Position numbers and translations under genes: made by a program
Shown: positions 1 through 11,581 of the stretch, piece by piece
How positions within the stretch are numbered: position 1 is the stretch's first letter
Layout: every line of letters begins with the position of its first letter
Source of the DNA: Ianthella basta
Lineage: Eukaryota > Porifera > Demospongiae > Verongiida > Ianthellidae
Direction: 5' to 3'
DNA: 64,000 bases
NCBI GenBank assembly: GCA_964019415.1
Contig: OZ025868.1
Location: 13,058,123 to 13,122,122 of the forward strand
The notes under the pieces: model-generated
What the model saw: only the letters and a program-made list of their open reading frames with translations
Databases searched by the model: none
What the model was told of the DNA's origin: nothing

Positions 1-438
1 AGCTGCATTGTTACATCCATTATACACTACCTTCATGAATACTGCTCACCATGCACGCCTCGACAAAGTCAAAGCTTAAGCACAACTAAAGTGCACCACA
101 ATTAGAGTATATCTCTGCAAAAGTAAGCACGAAGGAACAGCTAGATGGAGTGTCTACAAGGTTTACAATTAGGGACAGCAAATAGATGCACTTTACTGGA
201 CCGCACATGTCAGTAGTGGTATATACACAGTTTAACAGCAGTGCAATTAACTACCTGTATTATACTGCATGGTTGCCTACACATCTCCAACACACATTAC
301 AATAATTTATGTTATATTTATGTAAAATCAGAATGCGACAGGGGAGGCTACTTACACCATCAACAAGTTTGCAGAGGATAGGACTGGTAGACGAGGAAGC
401 AAACTCAGAATGCCTTAACAAATGTTGACCTACAAACC
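1..438. other. Intron or intergenic sequence
   Basis: No coding exon was seen. The last part (about 290-438) resembles the intron sequence beside the related exon copies at 21.35-21.50 kb and 31.42-31.57 kb, so this is the decayed edge of the same duplicated module. Confidence 0.5.
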
Positions 439-620
439 TTGTCTCATTGTCACATTGAATCCACAGTACCTCACAAGACACTCCACCATGGACAGCTGTT
501 CCATTTGTACAGCCAAATGCAAGGCTGTTGCTCCAGAGTCATCAGTGTTATACATGTGGTCACCTTTTTAGGAGCATGAAATCGAGCAACCTCTACATGG
601 CCACCTTCAATGCACAAATG
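439..620 (-). pseudogene. Broken two-repeat ankyrin exon
   Basis: The sequence matches the exons at 21,499-21,702 and 31,571-31,774 but is damaged. Near its 3' end two bases are missing from the stretch encoding NVTVTDK, which shifts the frame. Other indels disrupt the HVEVARYLAPKMGDH region. The first part of the exon, its acceptor site and part of the upstream intron are deleted, so homology jumps at about 620 straight into intron sequence. The donor-like GTTTGT at its left edge survives. Confidence 0.8.
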
Positions 621-1271
621 TGTCTCGAAACCTTGAGCTTCAGGTTCTTTTATCTTTCTCCCATACCTTTGCGCAATATGCAATATTTATGCATATTCCT
701 CCCACCCACTAGACGGCCTGAGGATTAGTTTTGGGTGTGCACTCTTCTGAAAGTTCATTGACAGTCTAAATAACTCTATAATTGGTCTCAGGATTAATCA
801 ATTGGAGCATGCATATGATTGTGAGCATACCCAAGCAACCTACTCGCAAACACACAGTTAAACTTGCAGATTAACATGGGGTTTTGAATAATCATGCATC
901 AATCCAATCAATTAATGTTCTGAACATCAGGCAGACTCCCATATCAAAGAGATGCCTACTCCTCAGACCATCTCTAGGGGGAATGAGGTCAAAGCTAAGT
1001 CTGGCTACATAAGACTAGCCCTCCTATATACATTAAATTAATTGCCTCAACCCCATACAACCAACAACAGATACAACTACCAGCGCAACATTCATTTCAT
1101 GCAGACAATATATGGAGCAATGATTCATTGATAACTACTGTATGTAGTATATCATGTGAGAAAATGACAAATTTGTCTTAAAACACACACACTAGTACTA
1201 CTATATACCAAAGATACTGTATGCATGAATTCTGTAACACAAACAATTCCTGGTTAGAATCATCCTAAGAG
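621..1271. other. Intron of the decayed ankyrin module
   Basis: About 617-900 aligns by eye with intron sequence at 21.77-22.02 kb. No open frame resembling a protein family was found. Confidence 0.5.
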
Positions 1272-1527
1272 CACTACAAAAAGTGAATTGTTTTACCAAG
1301 TACTGTTTCTTGGTAAACTATATTATAGAGATTCTACACTTATGTAAAACATGGTAAACTGGTGCTTAAGTTTACCAGCATGGTAAAACAGCAATTGATG
1401 TTGATCGTTGTTTTTTTACTATGTTGGTAAACTTAAACACCACTTTACCATGTTTTTCTTAGTGTGCAGAATCTCTAGTTTACCAAGCTAGAGCACTACT
1501 TGGTAAAACAAGTCACTTTTTGTAGTG
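1272..1527. mobile_element. CACTA-type MITE (near-palindromic foldback)
   Basis: The two halves are long inverted repeats of roughly 115 bp each. The ends read CACTACAAAAAGTG and its complement. A 3-bp direct repeat, GAG, flanks the element at 1269-1271 and 1528-1530. Termini starting with CACTA plus a 3-bp target duplication are the hallmarks of the CACTA (EnSpm) superfamily. There is no coding capacity, so it is a non-autonomous element. Confidence 0.8.
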
Positions 1528-1647
1528 GAGTGCAAGCCAAAACATGATCGTGGAAAGGGTCATGCTTGCATTTACACTTGAAATCATCTGTTGAATGACT
1601 AAATTATTCACATTCAGAAATTAGACTCCATAGCATATGGCACTTAC

Positions 1648-1749
1648 TTTCTTCCTGCGCAAGAGGTTTGCCCCAAAGTCCTCACACAGCTTTTGAACTA
1701 GTTCCATGTGGCCACAGCGAGCTGCAAGCATAACTGCAGACAAACCGTT
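1648..1749 (-). CDS. Ankyrin exon, single repeat (LAARxGH class)
   Basis: This 34-codon exon carries one ankyrin repeat with the core AVMLAARCGHMELVQ and the tail CEDFGANLLRRKK. The acceptor side reads CCCACAG and the donor GTAAGT, both in phase 0. It is nearly identical in protein to the exons at 22,123-22,224 and 35,604-35,705. In transcription order it follows the TPLLKA exon at 5,836, the same order as in the other modules. Confidence 0.8.
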
Positions 1750-2092
1750 CTGTGGGAAAGTACAGTGCATGTCTAAGCATAATGGCTCCCTTTGAAACGC
1801 TTGTTGCATATGGTAAGTCATGCGGCTGTGATTCAAATCCCAGCCTTTTTATATTTTCAATGCACATTACAATGGAGAGAGCTGCTTGACAATGGAGCTG
1901 AAAATTCAGTCAATGGTCGAGAGCTCTAGTGTTTTAAATTATTCACTAAATAGGAATGGCAGACAGCCTTGAAGGAAATCCAGAAATTGAAACGTGACTC
2001 TCTCAGAACACAGAGACGACTAGTTGTGTGATCTCAACATGGAGAATTCTTCCCCGACCATTACCACACGCACACACATACACACAGCGCGT

Positions 2093-2134
<42 letters not shown>

Positions 2135-2740
2135 ACATGCACATGGACACACTTAGAACTTACTTAGAAGCTGCCCACAGTACATACGTACATATATGTA
2201 CTGTGATAGCAGGCCACACATAGGCAGCAGCCTTGGGAGTAGCAAGTCCAAGGGAAAGGAAGTTAACCACCATCAGCGATCTGGACTCCTCCTCACGAAA
2301 GCTGACGGTAGTTGTCCCTGGATGTGGTAGCTAACTAGCGCCGATAGCCCTCTGGCCATAATTTGGATACCTGCCAGCAGACGCCAAAAGCCGTCTGGCT
2401 ATGGTACGCACCCGCCGACAGGCACCGAAGAGCCGATTGACCATGGTATCGGTTAAAACGCTGCCAGGGAAATCCAGGGGGTGTGGTGAAAATGATGGAG
2501 AATGATGGCAAAGTCTGTGCTGCAGGCTTGATGGTTTTCGGGGTGTCTTCTTCTGCGAACACGTGGCTTAATGCTGCCATCTTGATGACGTCCTGAGTTA
2601 CGGGCAACTGGTCTATTGCATAACACACACACACACACACACACACATGTACGCACACACACAAACACATGTAACAGAGCTGAGTGTGGCTCCTTGTCAC
2701 ATGCTGTTTTGACATTTTGATTCCATGTTATGCAATAGAC
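1750..2740. other. Intron with (CA)n tracts and repeat fragments
   Basis: The part next to the exon (about 1750-2045) is related to 22.23-22.50 and 35.71-36.05 kb. A CA-rich microsatellite lies at about 2066-2146 and another at 2627-2670. Bases 2591-2624 form an inverted copy of 2727-2762, so two repeat ends face each other across the CA tract. Open frames here are microsatellite artefacts. Confidence 0.6.
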
Positions 2741-3189
2741 CAGTTGCCAGTAACTCAGGAATGTTGTGGTTAAAGGGTTAATTCCAAATGATGTCATCAC
2801 TGGTGGCAGTTAAATACATTGAAAAGGTAGGGGAAAAGGTGTTGCACTGGCAGCCTCGAGTGCTTCGTGTCGAATGTTCCATTTAGATGTCTCGGCTGAA
2901 TGGTTTGCATGAATATGCATCTGGTGGTCATTGATTGAATTTGCTAAGGCATATGGTTGCCGGGATCGCCACTTGGATTCGCCGACATGAGCGACCAGAA
3001 TGTGGTGAACGAAGACTTCTTGGCATGATTTCGGTGAAAGCACCACAGCAGGCACCAAAATGGAGACGTCTGGAGTGGGACTAACCGGTGAGTAACGGCT
3101 AATATGGCTATGACTCGCCTTGCGTTATCATTGCTACCTGTGGCAAACCTTGATACTTTGTAGGTGGTTGTTCAAGTAGAGGCTATTCT

Positions 3190-3760
3190 GTGTGTAGGAG
3201 TGTCGAACAAGTATTTCGAGTTAAAAACTCATGGGGCTGCCAAATTTCTTCCCATGCGCCCTAAATTCAATGGCATGCCCTTAGGCAAGCTTACATTTGC
3301 TTGCTGCAGCGTGCACTCCAACGGCAGCGGTGCAGGTTCTGACCAGCTGTAACTTGCTCTGGTGGACTTTTTGCACCTTATAGTCCTACACCCTTGAATG
3401 CAGGGACCATGGGTAATGCTCCACTGTGTAACAGCCTTACTTGTTTCTGTCCTTTTTATGCAATCCCTACATCCTTACAATTATTGCAGAAAATATTGAT
3501 TATTTCTAGTTTCTGTACTTTTTATAGTGGGCAGCTAAGCTGAGGCAACACACTAAGTCTCAACCGTAGGGCATTGGTACAGGCCTTGTACCTTTTTTCT
3601 GTAATCCTGGAGCTCAAGGTGTGGGCTAGCACCTAGGTTCCATGCTAAAAGTCCAGCAAGAAACGGCGACCGGAAGCAACCATGGCACGGAAATGCACGA
3701 CCGCGAAAGTCCTTCAAACGTCACACAAGCTAAGCTGCAGCTGCTAACACAATGGCAGTC
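3190..3760. repeat. Dispersed repeat fragments
   Basis: 3206-3237 matches the AACAAGTATTTCGAG motif seen near 16.77, 20.88 and 48.15 kb. 3240-3360 matches 29.30-29.42 kb. About 3380-3520 matches one arm of the foldback at 8.3-8.4 kb. 3650-3710 resembles, in reverse orientation, 7.95-8.03 kb. The stretch is a mosaic of interspersed repeats. Confidence 0.6.
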
Positions 3761-4624
3761 ACTCCGGTTTCATCCGGTTTAATTATGTAATTTTAAAATG
3801 GCGTCCGTCCTGCTTGGCCAAGCAACACGGCAAGAGTCGTGGCAAGCGCTGTCTTCCGCTCTAACTCGTGCCGCCTTCTAACTTAACAAGGAATGCAGCC
3901 AGCCAAAAATGGTGCAATATGGTGTGGAAATATTTTCATGGTCCCTCCGGTTTGTACACTACGGCTGAAGAAGAAGAAGAAGAAGAGGAAGAAGATGAAA
4001 CGTGGGAGATGTCAAGGGTGCTATCTACGTGTAAGCGCACCTTTGCTGTGAAGTAAGGTTAGTTACGTGCACTGTTCACAGTCCCCGTTTCATCATGGCA
4101 ATCTTCGTTTGCCGGTTTTCGGTCCTCTTCAGGAGTAGCGCGACTTTTCGTTTGTATTACAGCATACAAACAACCACTGCCATCCCTACATAGACAGCAC
4201 TACCGTACTGTCTGATATCCACCACCATGCACCACCATCACAGTGCAAGTTGCAATCTGCACATGCAGTATATGTGCCAATGCTTCTATGAACAAGGCCA
4301 CCAGTGCAAGTTGCCGAGGGTAACCACCCCGAGTGCAAGTAGAGAGTTTGTGCTAGTTCATGTCCATGTTCCTGTAATCTTATTTCAACTGGGAAATCCT
4401 TTAGCCCTAAGACTACTTTTCAAGGTACCCAGGAGCACAAAGTACAGGAAGACAACAATGGGATGGGGTGAGAGTAAGATAGATGATTGGGTACATTTAG
4501 CTAGTGAGATTAATCTTGTTAACAGCAAGCAGATATGAAATGAAATAAGAATGAAATAAGTGAGGTTAAGAATAATTTTGATGTGTAATACAGAAAATGA
4601 CATCGTGCCATAGACATAAACATG

Positions 4625-4972
4625 TCAAGGTTCATAGTTTGCCGTAGGTTGCGTTAGGCAGCAAGTTCCATAGCTGAACTCCACGGAAAGCAAAGGACTT
4701 TTACCAAACTCGGTAGACACTCTAGGTGGGTAGAGGCTATTGGAAGAGGCAGATCTTGTGCCATGATGGTGAACTGACACTGCAGGCTTGAAAAGGGTAG
4801 ACAGGCTGAGTGGGCTGGGCCCTGAGGTACAACGGAAGGTGACTATTGCTTCACTCAACCTCCTTCTGGATGCAGTAGTTGGCCAGCCTAGTTGCTTGCA
4901 CATCCATGTGGCTGAGACTGCTCCACGCTGTTGGAGGATTAGGCGTGCAGCATAGTTCTGGTGGCGTTCAAG
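4625..4972 (-). pseudogene. LINE reverse transcriptase C-terminal remnant
   Basis: The translation carries a pattern typical of the C-terminal region of CR1/L2-like LINE ORF2: a QNYAARLIL segment, then LGWPTTASRR, then LSTLFKPAVSVHHHGTRSAS and PPRVSTEFGK. The expected terminal LWN-LP segment is degraded. The catalytic RT core is absent, so this is a 5'-truncated dead copy, lying inside the 2.7-5.5 kb TIR candidate. Confidence 0.6.
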
Positions 4973-5576
4973 TTGATGAAAGAAAAACACCACCAGTGGA
5001 AATTGCTGAAGGTGAGGGGGACTGGGCACCAGCATCAATTGGCATGCAGTGGGGAACCACTATGAATGCAAGTACAGTGTAGGTGCTAGTCAAAAGGCAC
5101 AAGTTGGAGCGGGATGCTGCAACAGCTTTGCAACCTGCACTGCACAACCATGTTCTCCATAACATGAAGCCTTACAAAAATGTCACTTTGAAAACAATAT
5201 AGCGCAGGCAGCCCATAAAAATCCTGTAGAGTAGTAAGTATCGTTCGCCACTTTTCGTCAGCAAGACCCCATGAGTCTCGATCTCAGCGACCATAGACCG
5301 TATCAATCTTAATCAACGACTGTCAGGTGCATATTCGTGCATACCATTCAGCCGAGACATCAAAATCGGAACATTTGGCATGAAGCGCCTGAGGCTGCCG
5401 GTACAACACCTTTTTGCCTTCTTTTCAATGTATTAAACTGCCACTAGTGATGATGTCATATGCAATTATGACGTACTGCATTCCTAAACGCTTATACGCA
5501 ACTGGTCTATTAATTAGCTTGTTACTATGAATGTATTTTCATGCTCCCTCACAGTGATCTCTTTTTGATCACACGT

Positions 5577-5578
<2 letters not shown>

Positions 5579-5620
<42 letters not shown>

Positions 5621-5673
5621 ACACACACACACAAAACATACACATGCATGTACATAAACCATGCACATACATG

Positions 5674-5752
<79 letters not shown>
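5579..5752. repeat. Two (CA)n microsatellites
   Basis: Nearly pure CA runs occupy about 5579-5633 and 5677-5752, followed by a short (CAGA)n tail. The same CA/CAGA junction precedes the related exons at 22.5 and 36.56 kb, so it was present before the module was duplicated. Confidence 0.9.
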
Positions 5753-5753
<1 letters not shown>

Positions 5754-5835
5754 GACAGACACTGGTATGCAGTGTAGAACATGATTGACTTTGCTTGCAG
5801 CCAGAATGCTTATTCAAAAGAAAGATATCACTCAC

Positions 5836-5934
5836 TTGCTTATGTTCCTCGATATGGCTTCCATACTCCAGCAAGAAGCAAGCCACATCTGCAAAACCTT
5901 CTAAGGATGCTTTCAGAAGAGGAGTTTCATGCAA
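5836..5934 (-). CDS. Ankyrin exon, single repeat (TPLLKA class)
   Basis: This 33-codon phase-0 exon begins LHETPLLKASLEGF and ends GSHIEEHKQ, one ankyrin repeat. The acceptor ends in ACAG and the donor is GTGAGT. It is the counterpart of exons 22,619-22,717 and 36,649-36,747; the differences include Ser for Ala in LLKAS. Confidence 0.8.
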
Positions 5935-6048
5935 CTGTATTATGAGATAAACAGAAAGGGGAACAAGTATGCAGTGTGAATGATGCAGACTTGCCTGTAA
6001 TGTGCATGAAGGGGTCAAGATGCTATAGTAGCAAGTGATCAGTCAAAC

Positions 6049-6252
6049 CTTGTCTTCTGCTGTCACATCTAAACCACAGGATAGCACGAGGTACTTTATC
6101 ATGGCCAACTGATTGTTCAGCACAGCCCAGTGCAAGGCTGTCTTTCCACTTAAATCAGTATCGTACAAGTGGTCCCCCATTTTGGATGCAAGGTACTCAG
6201 CAATATCAACTCTGCCATTGGCAGCACATATGTGAAAGCCATTCAATCCAAA
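6049..6252 (-). CDS. Ankyrin exon, two repeats (FGLN type)
   Basis: This 68-codon exon starts FGLNGFHICAANGR and contains the second-repeat core GKTALHWAVLNNQLAMIKYL, ending VTAEDK before GTTTGA. It is the intact relative of the nonsense-bearing exon at 22,901 and of 36,907-37,110. Confidence 0.82.
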
Positions 6253-7269
6253 CTGCATTGAAAAGTAGGAAGAAGGGAAGTGTCATGAGTCAGTGGACTA
6301 GCGTGCATGCAAGGTGTATGTACCTTTCGCATAAAAATGGAACTATGAATTTCTAAACCTGGGAGGGGTGATGTAAAGGCAAAAAGCAAATTTGAAGAAG
6401 GAAGTGATGGGAATGTGCAAGTTGTGCCATTGTGTTTGGAAGCAGGGTGAGGTGGTCAGGAGGGCACTCCTGTGCATCCCACTCATGCAGTTGGAAGGTG
6501 GCTTGTTCATCAGGGCTGGCCAGGTTCAGTGGCAGGTCCATAATCATAAGTTGATGACTGATTCTGATAATAGGTCCACATCTAGGACCCTGCTCTTCTA
6601 AACAAATGTTGTCTAATATGGTGTTGCATTGTCCGGGATGAACTGCAGTCACATTGATAGTGCTATGTAACATTTAGACCACGGTTGGCAGAGCGTTAAG
6701 TCGTTTAATCTTAGTGGTCGAGGATGATGCAATAAAGGTCAAGGTTACATAATCCATGAGTGGAAGGCAAGTGCATTGCACAACTGTGACCTTTATTGGT
6801 CATCCACTGGTGCTAACTTTAACAGTGCAACACCTGCCAATGTGGTCTGAATGTTTTAATGCTGATCGATAAAAATGAACCAATTCCATGGTCTCCTGGC
6901 TTAAACTCTGTGGTTTGAATGATTAGCAAATCATTTTATTCTTGCGTCACTCCACAACAAAATTGACGCTGCTTACTTACAGAGAAGGGAAGTGAACGCT
7001 CCCTTGCTAATCTTGTTATTATTATTTCTGAGATGGAGTGGAGAACTTTTAGTTACTTTGATGTTGGCCAGTATGGCACTCTATCATTTCGCTGCCTTAG
7101 TGAGCAACACTATGGAGGAGGAACACCAATTAAGTCTTCCATGTCCCAGACCCAGCAGACCCAGAAAGTAACAGAATGGGGAATACACCTCTGGAATGAG
7201 TGGGCTGGTATTTGAGGTACACTAAGGAGTGGTACTGCTGGACCCCTACCTTCACTACACCGCTACTGG
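6253..7269. other. Intron, duplicated with 23.1-23.7 and 37.1-37.7 kb
   Basis: About 6290-6790 aligns by eye with 23,140-23,690 and 37,140-37,690. This extends the homology of the left module to those two copies. No exon was seen. The rest is unique sequence leading into the DUF3504 remnant. Confidence 0.55.
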
Positions 7270-7875
7270 AAATGACAGCTGAAGATTGGTTGGGGAAGTT
7301 TGTCCTCAAAATTAGAAATGTTGACGACACCATGTACCCTCCGAAAACGTTTACATATGCGCTCGTGTGTTGATTTACATGATACTGGTTTACACAGCAT
7401 AAAACCCCTTGACATCAGAGATCCCCAGTTTGGTGGCTTCAGGCAGTCACTTGACGTGGAAAAGCATGCAGCCCTTGCATGCTAAAGATCTAGGTGCAAA
7501 GACAAGCATGTAGAGACTATTTCTGAAGATGAAGAAGCCATCCTGTGGTCAACTAGGTAGCTGGGATGCCATAGTGAATAAGCACTGCCAAACACAGTTT
7601 ACTACTATAACTGCAAAGTGATTGGTCTGAGAAGTAATGAAGAACATCATAGCTTCCATAGGCATCAGTTTAAGAAAGATGTGGGTGAGCTGGGCCAAAT
7701 TCATCTGGTGTACACTGACCAGGGCTCCAAGACAAACCGTGGTGTACTCAACAAGGTGATGAAGCAGTATGAAAATCCTGATGATTCTCAGCAATGCACT
7801 GTTAACATATTTGATAACTACTTTGCACTGCTGCCAAGCAGAGAAAAGCACTTTTACTTTCGTGCTGTTCAATAG
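7270..7875 (+). pseudogene. Crypton-like / DUF3504 tyrosine-recombinase-type fragment
   Basis: Read across frames, the translation follows the DUF3504 pattern of Crypton-derived proteins (the ZMYM/KIAA1958 group): a WLGKFVLKIRN segment, then YPPKT, then FGGFRQSLD, an ISEDEEAILW segment, NTVYYYNCK, GLRSNEEH, YTDQGSKTNRG and finally IFDNYFALLP with a terminal FYFRAV. Frame changes occur between YPPKT and FGGFR, and at least two stops lie between AILW and NTVYY. The fragment is therefore dead. Family assignment is from remembered pattern, not a search. Confidence 0.65.
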
Positions 7876-8165
7876 CCTCACAAGACCGTTATATCCGTTC
7901 GGAGACACATGCATACGAGAGAAACTTTAGTCAAAGTTAGCTTGCGCGTTGTTTCAAAGGACATCCATGGTCGTGCACATCCCGCCATTTTCAATTAATA
8001 CTTGGTTAGCATCCGGTCGCCATTTCTCAATATTTCCGGTAACCTAGCACAGAAAGGTGCTGACGAGCTTCAGGAACAGAGTCCTATATATATACATATA
8101 CCTGCACTGAGGTCCTAACGTTGCACTTAGCATGTGCAACTTGCACACGATAAAATGCACAGAAA

Positions 8166-8426
8166 CTAGAATTAATAAAATTTTCTACATAAATAGAAAG
8201 GATGCAGGGATGGCATAATAAGTACAGAAACAAGTAAAGGCTGTTACACAGTGGAGCATAAACCATCGTCCTTACATTCAAGGATGCAAGACTATAAGGT
8301 GCGGCTTTCTTGCATGTAGGGACCATGGTTAATGCTTCACTGTGTAACAGCCTTTACTTGATTCTGTACTTTCTGTGCCATCTCTACATCCTTTCTATTT
8401 TTGTAGAAAATTTTTAGTAATTCTAG
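8166..8426. repeat. Foldback (long inverted repeat, about 117-bp arms)
   Basis: Arm 8166-8282 is the imperfect reverse complement of 8309-8426, separated by a 26-bp spacer. Both outer ends read CTAGAATTA or its complement. One arm also matches 3380-3520, so the sequence is a dispersed repeat. It has no coding capacity. Confidence 0.85.
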
Positions 8427-8823
8427 CAATTATATAGTCATGCCCCAGAGGTCCAAAAGAGATTCTGTCTATACATAATTATGTGTCCAAACAGGGTAGT
8501 GTGTGGCTTGGGTGAAGCAGACTGGTTGGACCAAGCTTAATTAAGCTATGAAATGCACAGAATATCTTGCTTTGCAACCTCAAACAGTGCACAATATGTA
8601 TGAAATTGAATTTCAATAATTCCTATGTGTCATGACCATGGTAAAATCTTAAGGTGCAATGACAGATTGCACTAGAATCAATCCTACCCCCAATTAGCCC
8701 AAGACTTCGTTAAAGTTGAAGTGAATGAATGCCTGGCAGACAAGAGTGCTTCCCATATAATGTAATAGTGATGCTTTGGATTCAACTGTTGAGTGCAATC
8801 ACACACTGTGACTCTCATCCTAC
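8427..8823. other. Intron segment duplicated at 13.56-13.88 kb
   Basis: 8438-8762 closely matches 13,559-13,880, including a TCCAGAGGTCCAA start and a CCTGGCAG-CAAGAGTGCTTCC end. Together with the neighbouring exons this marks an intron-plus-exon duplication. Confidence 0.7.
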
Positions 8824-9027
8824 CTTGCCTCTCACTGTTACATCAAATCCACAGGATCCCACAAGGTATTCCACAATGGACAACTGGCCATTTTGAGCGG
8901 CCATGTGTAAGGCTGTATCTCCTTCATCATCGGTGTCATACAGATGGGCCCCCATCTTAGGGCCAAGGTACTGGGCAATAGCAAGATGTCCACCCTTAAT
9001 GCACAAGTGAAATGCATTGCACCCTCC
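8824..9027 (-). CDS. Ankyrin exon, two repeats (GGCN type)
   Basis: This 68-codon phase-0 exon starts GGCNAFHLCIKGGH, with second-repeat core GDTALHMAAQNGQLSIVEYL and end DVTVRGK before GTAGGA. The last part is identical in protein to the neighbouring exon at 14,214, which supports a local duplication. Confidence 0.82.
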
Positions 9028-10176
9028 CTGCAATGAACAGTGGAAACTAGATCAACACCTGTGTAAGTATGCATAATTCGTGAACAGATCAATGCACATG
9101 TTTTCACAAGCATGCAAAGTGTAAAATGAAGGGGAGGTTTGGAGACTGTGGTATAATATCAATCTCAATAAGGAACTAGCCATTTCTATCTGCAGATCGT
9201 CTTCAAATGTAAGAAAACTGATCAAAACTAGTTATTTCAAAGTAGTAGTGTGTCAGAAGTGATGCATTGAATGCATCTAACCTTCTTAGAGGGGGAAATG
9301 AAACAAATTAAGTGAGGGGATTTAGAGGGTGGTAGGTGGTTTCCATGGTTTGGGTTGGCGTAAGGTAGTCGGCAGGTCAGTCCAGTCATGAGGAGGCATG
9401 TTCAGTAGGAAGAGACAGGATGGCTTGATAGCCAACTAGCAGTCAACACTTCGAGGTTCTAGACTATTGCTGCTGTCAGTATTTGTTGCGTTTATATTAC
9501 ATGTACAAATTTGGAGAGCTTCTTCACAAAGTCTTTTTAGGGTCTCTTCCCGAAACACCCTCCCGGAAGTTTGTTTTTACAGCTGAAGAAATTCCAAGGG
9601 AATATCCTGTCTTCGATTGAAGTGACTGCTGAATTTATGCTTGACAATTCCCTCAATCAAGGGACGTCAGAGAAGTGACTGAGTGAGCATGGAACAGCAG
9701 AAAAGAATCTCGACACCAAGAATTAGATTGTGATTATAAAATTAATGGATGTCTTGTACTTTGATTATTTTGCTGGCTAACAACCCTTCATGGCTCCCTC
9801 TGCTGAACAGACTGCATGAATTATGTAGATCTCCTGACCATATCCCCCCCCCCCCTTTGTGCCTAAAACATCAACAGCATAATGTTATCACTTAACACAC
9901 TCTTTGTATACTCTTTTTCACTACAATACTTTCATTGAAATAGTTCTTACCACACTCTAGAATTGTTCACTTCATAGCTACCACAATTATATTCCACCAC
10001 TTTCCTGTCATTTTATGCCACCCAAAGAAACACAAGCACTGTCATTTTAATGGTTTATGTAACAGCTCCTCGTCCCAATTGAAGTTATTGCAGTTATGCA
10101 ACTTACAACTACACTCCTTCATCATAATCACCAAGCATGCAAGCAACCTCCATTATGTAAGGGTCCAGAAAGTACC
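9028..10176. other. Intron without recognised content
   Basis: No exon, repeat family or family-like frame was recognised. A run of ten or more C residues lies near 9847. Confidence 0.5.
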
Positions 10177-10596
10177 ATATTCTCTCTAAAAATTTGTCAC
10201 TCTGTATTTTCGTCACCCCAGAAAAATCTGTCCAAATGCATTCTAAATGCTGCCGAATTTCCGGTATTCTAATACTCGTCTGATAGCTCGAATAATTCGC
10301 CAGACAGGAAGTGCGTTCCAATATTTTGTCACAAACAATTTACATGGTTGTTGTGTCACAGCCTTTGTCCTTGTTAGTTGTCTTTTCATAAGCTATACAC
10401 AAAAGATAACTAGCAACTATATAGTTTAAGGCGTACATTGCACTCTTCATTGTTGTGCATGTGTGAGAGAGCTGGCACGAGATTGATACGACTGTGGATA
10501 ACTTGAATTCCCCCAACCTGTCGGATGCAGATGGTTCAGAAAGTGCTCCGAGCACTCCCAACCCAAATTTGTCTGAACCACAGTATCCACGGTTGA

Positions 10597-10917
10597 GTGA
10601 TGCTGTCCAGTTCTCCTAACAGCAGCGATGTAGTCTACATCAGCAGTGACGAAAGTGATGAATATCTTCCGCAAAAGAAACAACTTATTGACTTCTTCAA
10701 GCCAGCCAAACCGATTACGCCAGCGTTCCCGAACACCCTCCGTCGATATGAGGCACAGCCTGGAGGTGCGCAGGAGCAAACATCAGCTACTTGTTCGCAG
10801 CAGTCGGTGGATCAGCCTTCAGGGTCCAGCCAGAACCTGCACGCAGTATATAATAACAGCTCCATCTTCTCCCATATGCAAACAGAAGGCGGTGCATGTA
10901 CGCGTCGCACACTTTAA
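10597..10917 (+). other. Open frame of unknown status inside the pogo-like element
   Basis: A 106-codon frame rich in Ser, Asp and Gln lies between the left TIR and the transposase remnant, with an acidic stretch SSDESDEYLPQKK early on. It may be part of the element's own coding region or chance. No family was recognised. Confidence 0.25.
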
Positions 10918-11581
10918 GGCAGAAGTTGGATGTGGTGGGCTATGCCAAGGCTCACACATGCGAAAGCTGCCAGACACTTCAGCATCCCTAGAACAACTTT
11001 GCATGCTTGGAAGGGATTGGAGCTTCAACCTAAAGACAGGAAGAAGAGTCAGAACTGGAAAGGGAAGCACGTTCGAAAGGGTAAGCATCCTGGGTGACCA
11101 TTGTCATACAGTGAGTCAATTGAAGATCAGCTGCTGCAGTGGATACTATATATAGACAGTGGGGGCTGCAGGATTCTTCAACAACCCGAGCATGGCTATG
11201 GCTAGGCTAGTCTATCTTGTAAAACATGCATGTGTACACCCCTATGCATGCAGAAGATTACTGGTTATCACTTACATGTATTTGTACTGGAAACAGTAGT
11301 AGTGAAGTGTAACCTGAACTTTGACCTTGATGTCATCTATGATGTCATAAGTCTAGATTGGAAGATGGCGCTCTGGGAGAAAAGGCTCTCTCAAACATCT
11401 TTCTGGTTGCAAACCAACAGGATGAAATAATAAATGTTATTAGTTATTGCATACCTTGTAGCTACTTGCCCGGGCTATGGAGGTAACTAGAGACATTGTA
11501 GCTAGCTAGTTATAAAGCTAAACACAAATTTACAAAGCCCGGGCATGCCTGGACCTACAGCCACCTATGATACTAGAAGCT

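Larger units (their letters stand above)
2741..5512. mobile_element. Candidate TIR element with about 240-bp inverted ends, nested insertions inside
   Basis: About 2741-2990 is an imperfect inverted copy of about 5275-5512. The outer ends read GACCAGTTGC and GCAACTGGTC, each bordered by TA, which fits a TA target duplication. The interior contains unrelated repeats: a fragment of the 3.2-3.5 kb dispersed repeat, a GAA-rich stretch at 3968-3994, and a LINE remnant. No transposase frame was recognised, so it is non-autonomous or a chance pairing of two solo repeats. Confidence 0.45.

Noticed and set aside
2060..2150. Possible CRISPR-like or regularly spaced repeats
   Set aside because: Simple dinucleotide repeats without unique spacers.
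4227..4538. 103-codon plus-strand frame beginning with a His run
   Set aside because: Lies in repeat-derived sequence (CAAGTTGC repeats) and has no family features.
5514..5784. Several open frames of Cys-Val or Thr-His repeats
   Set aside because: They are translations of the CA microsatellite in different frames, with no other coding evidence.
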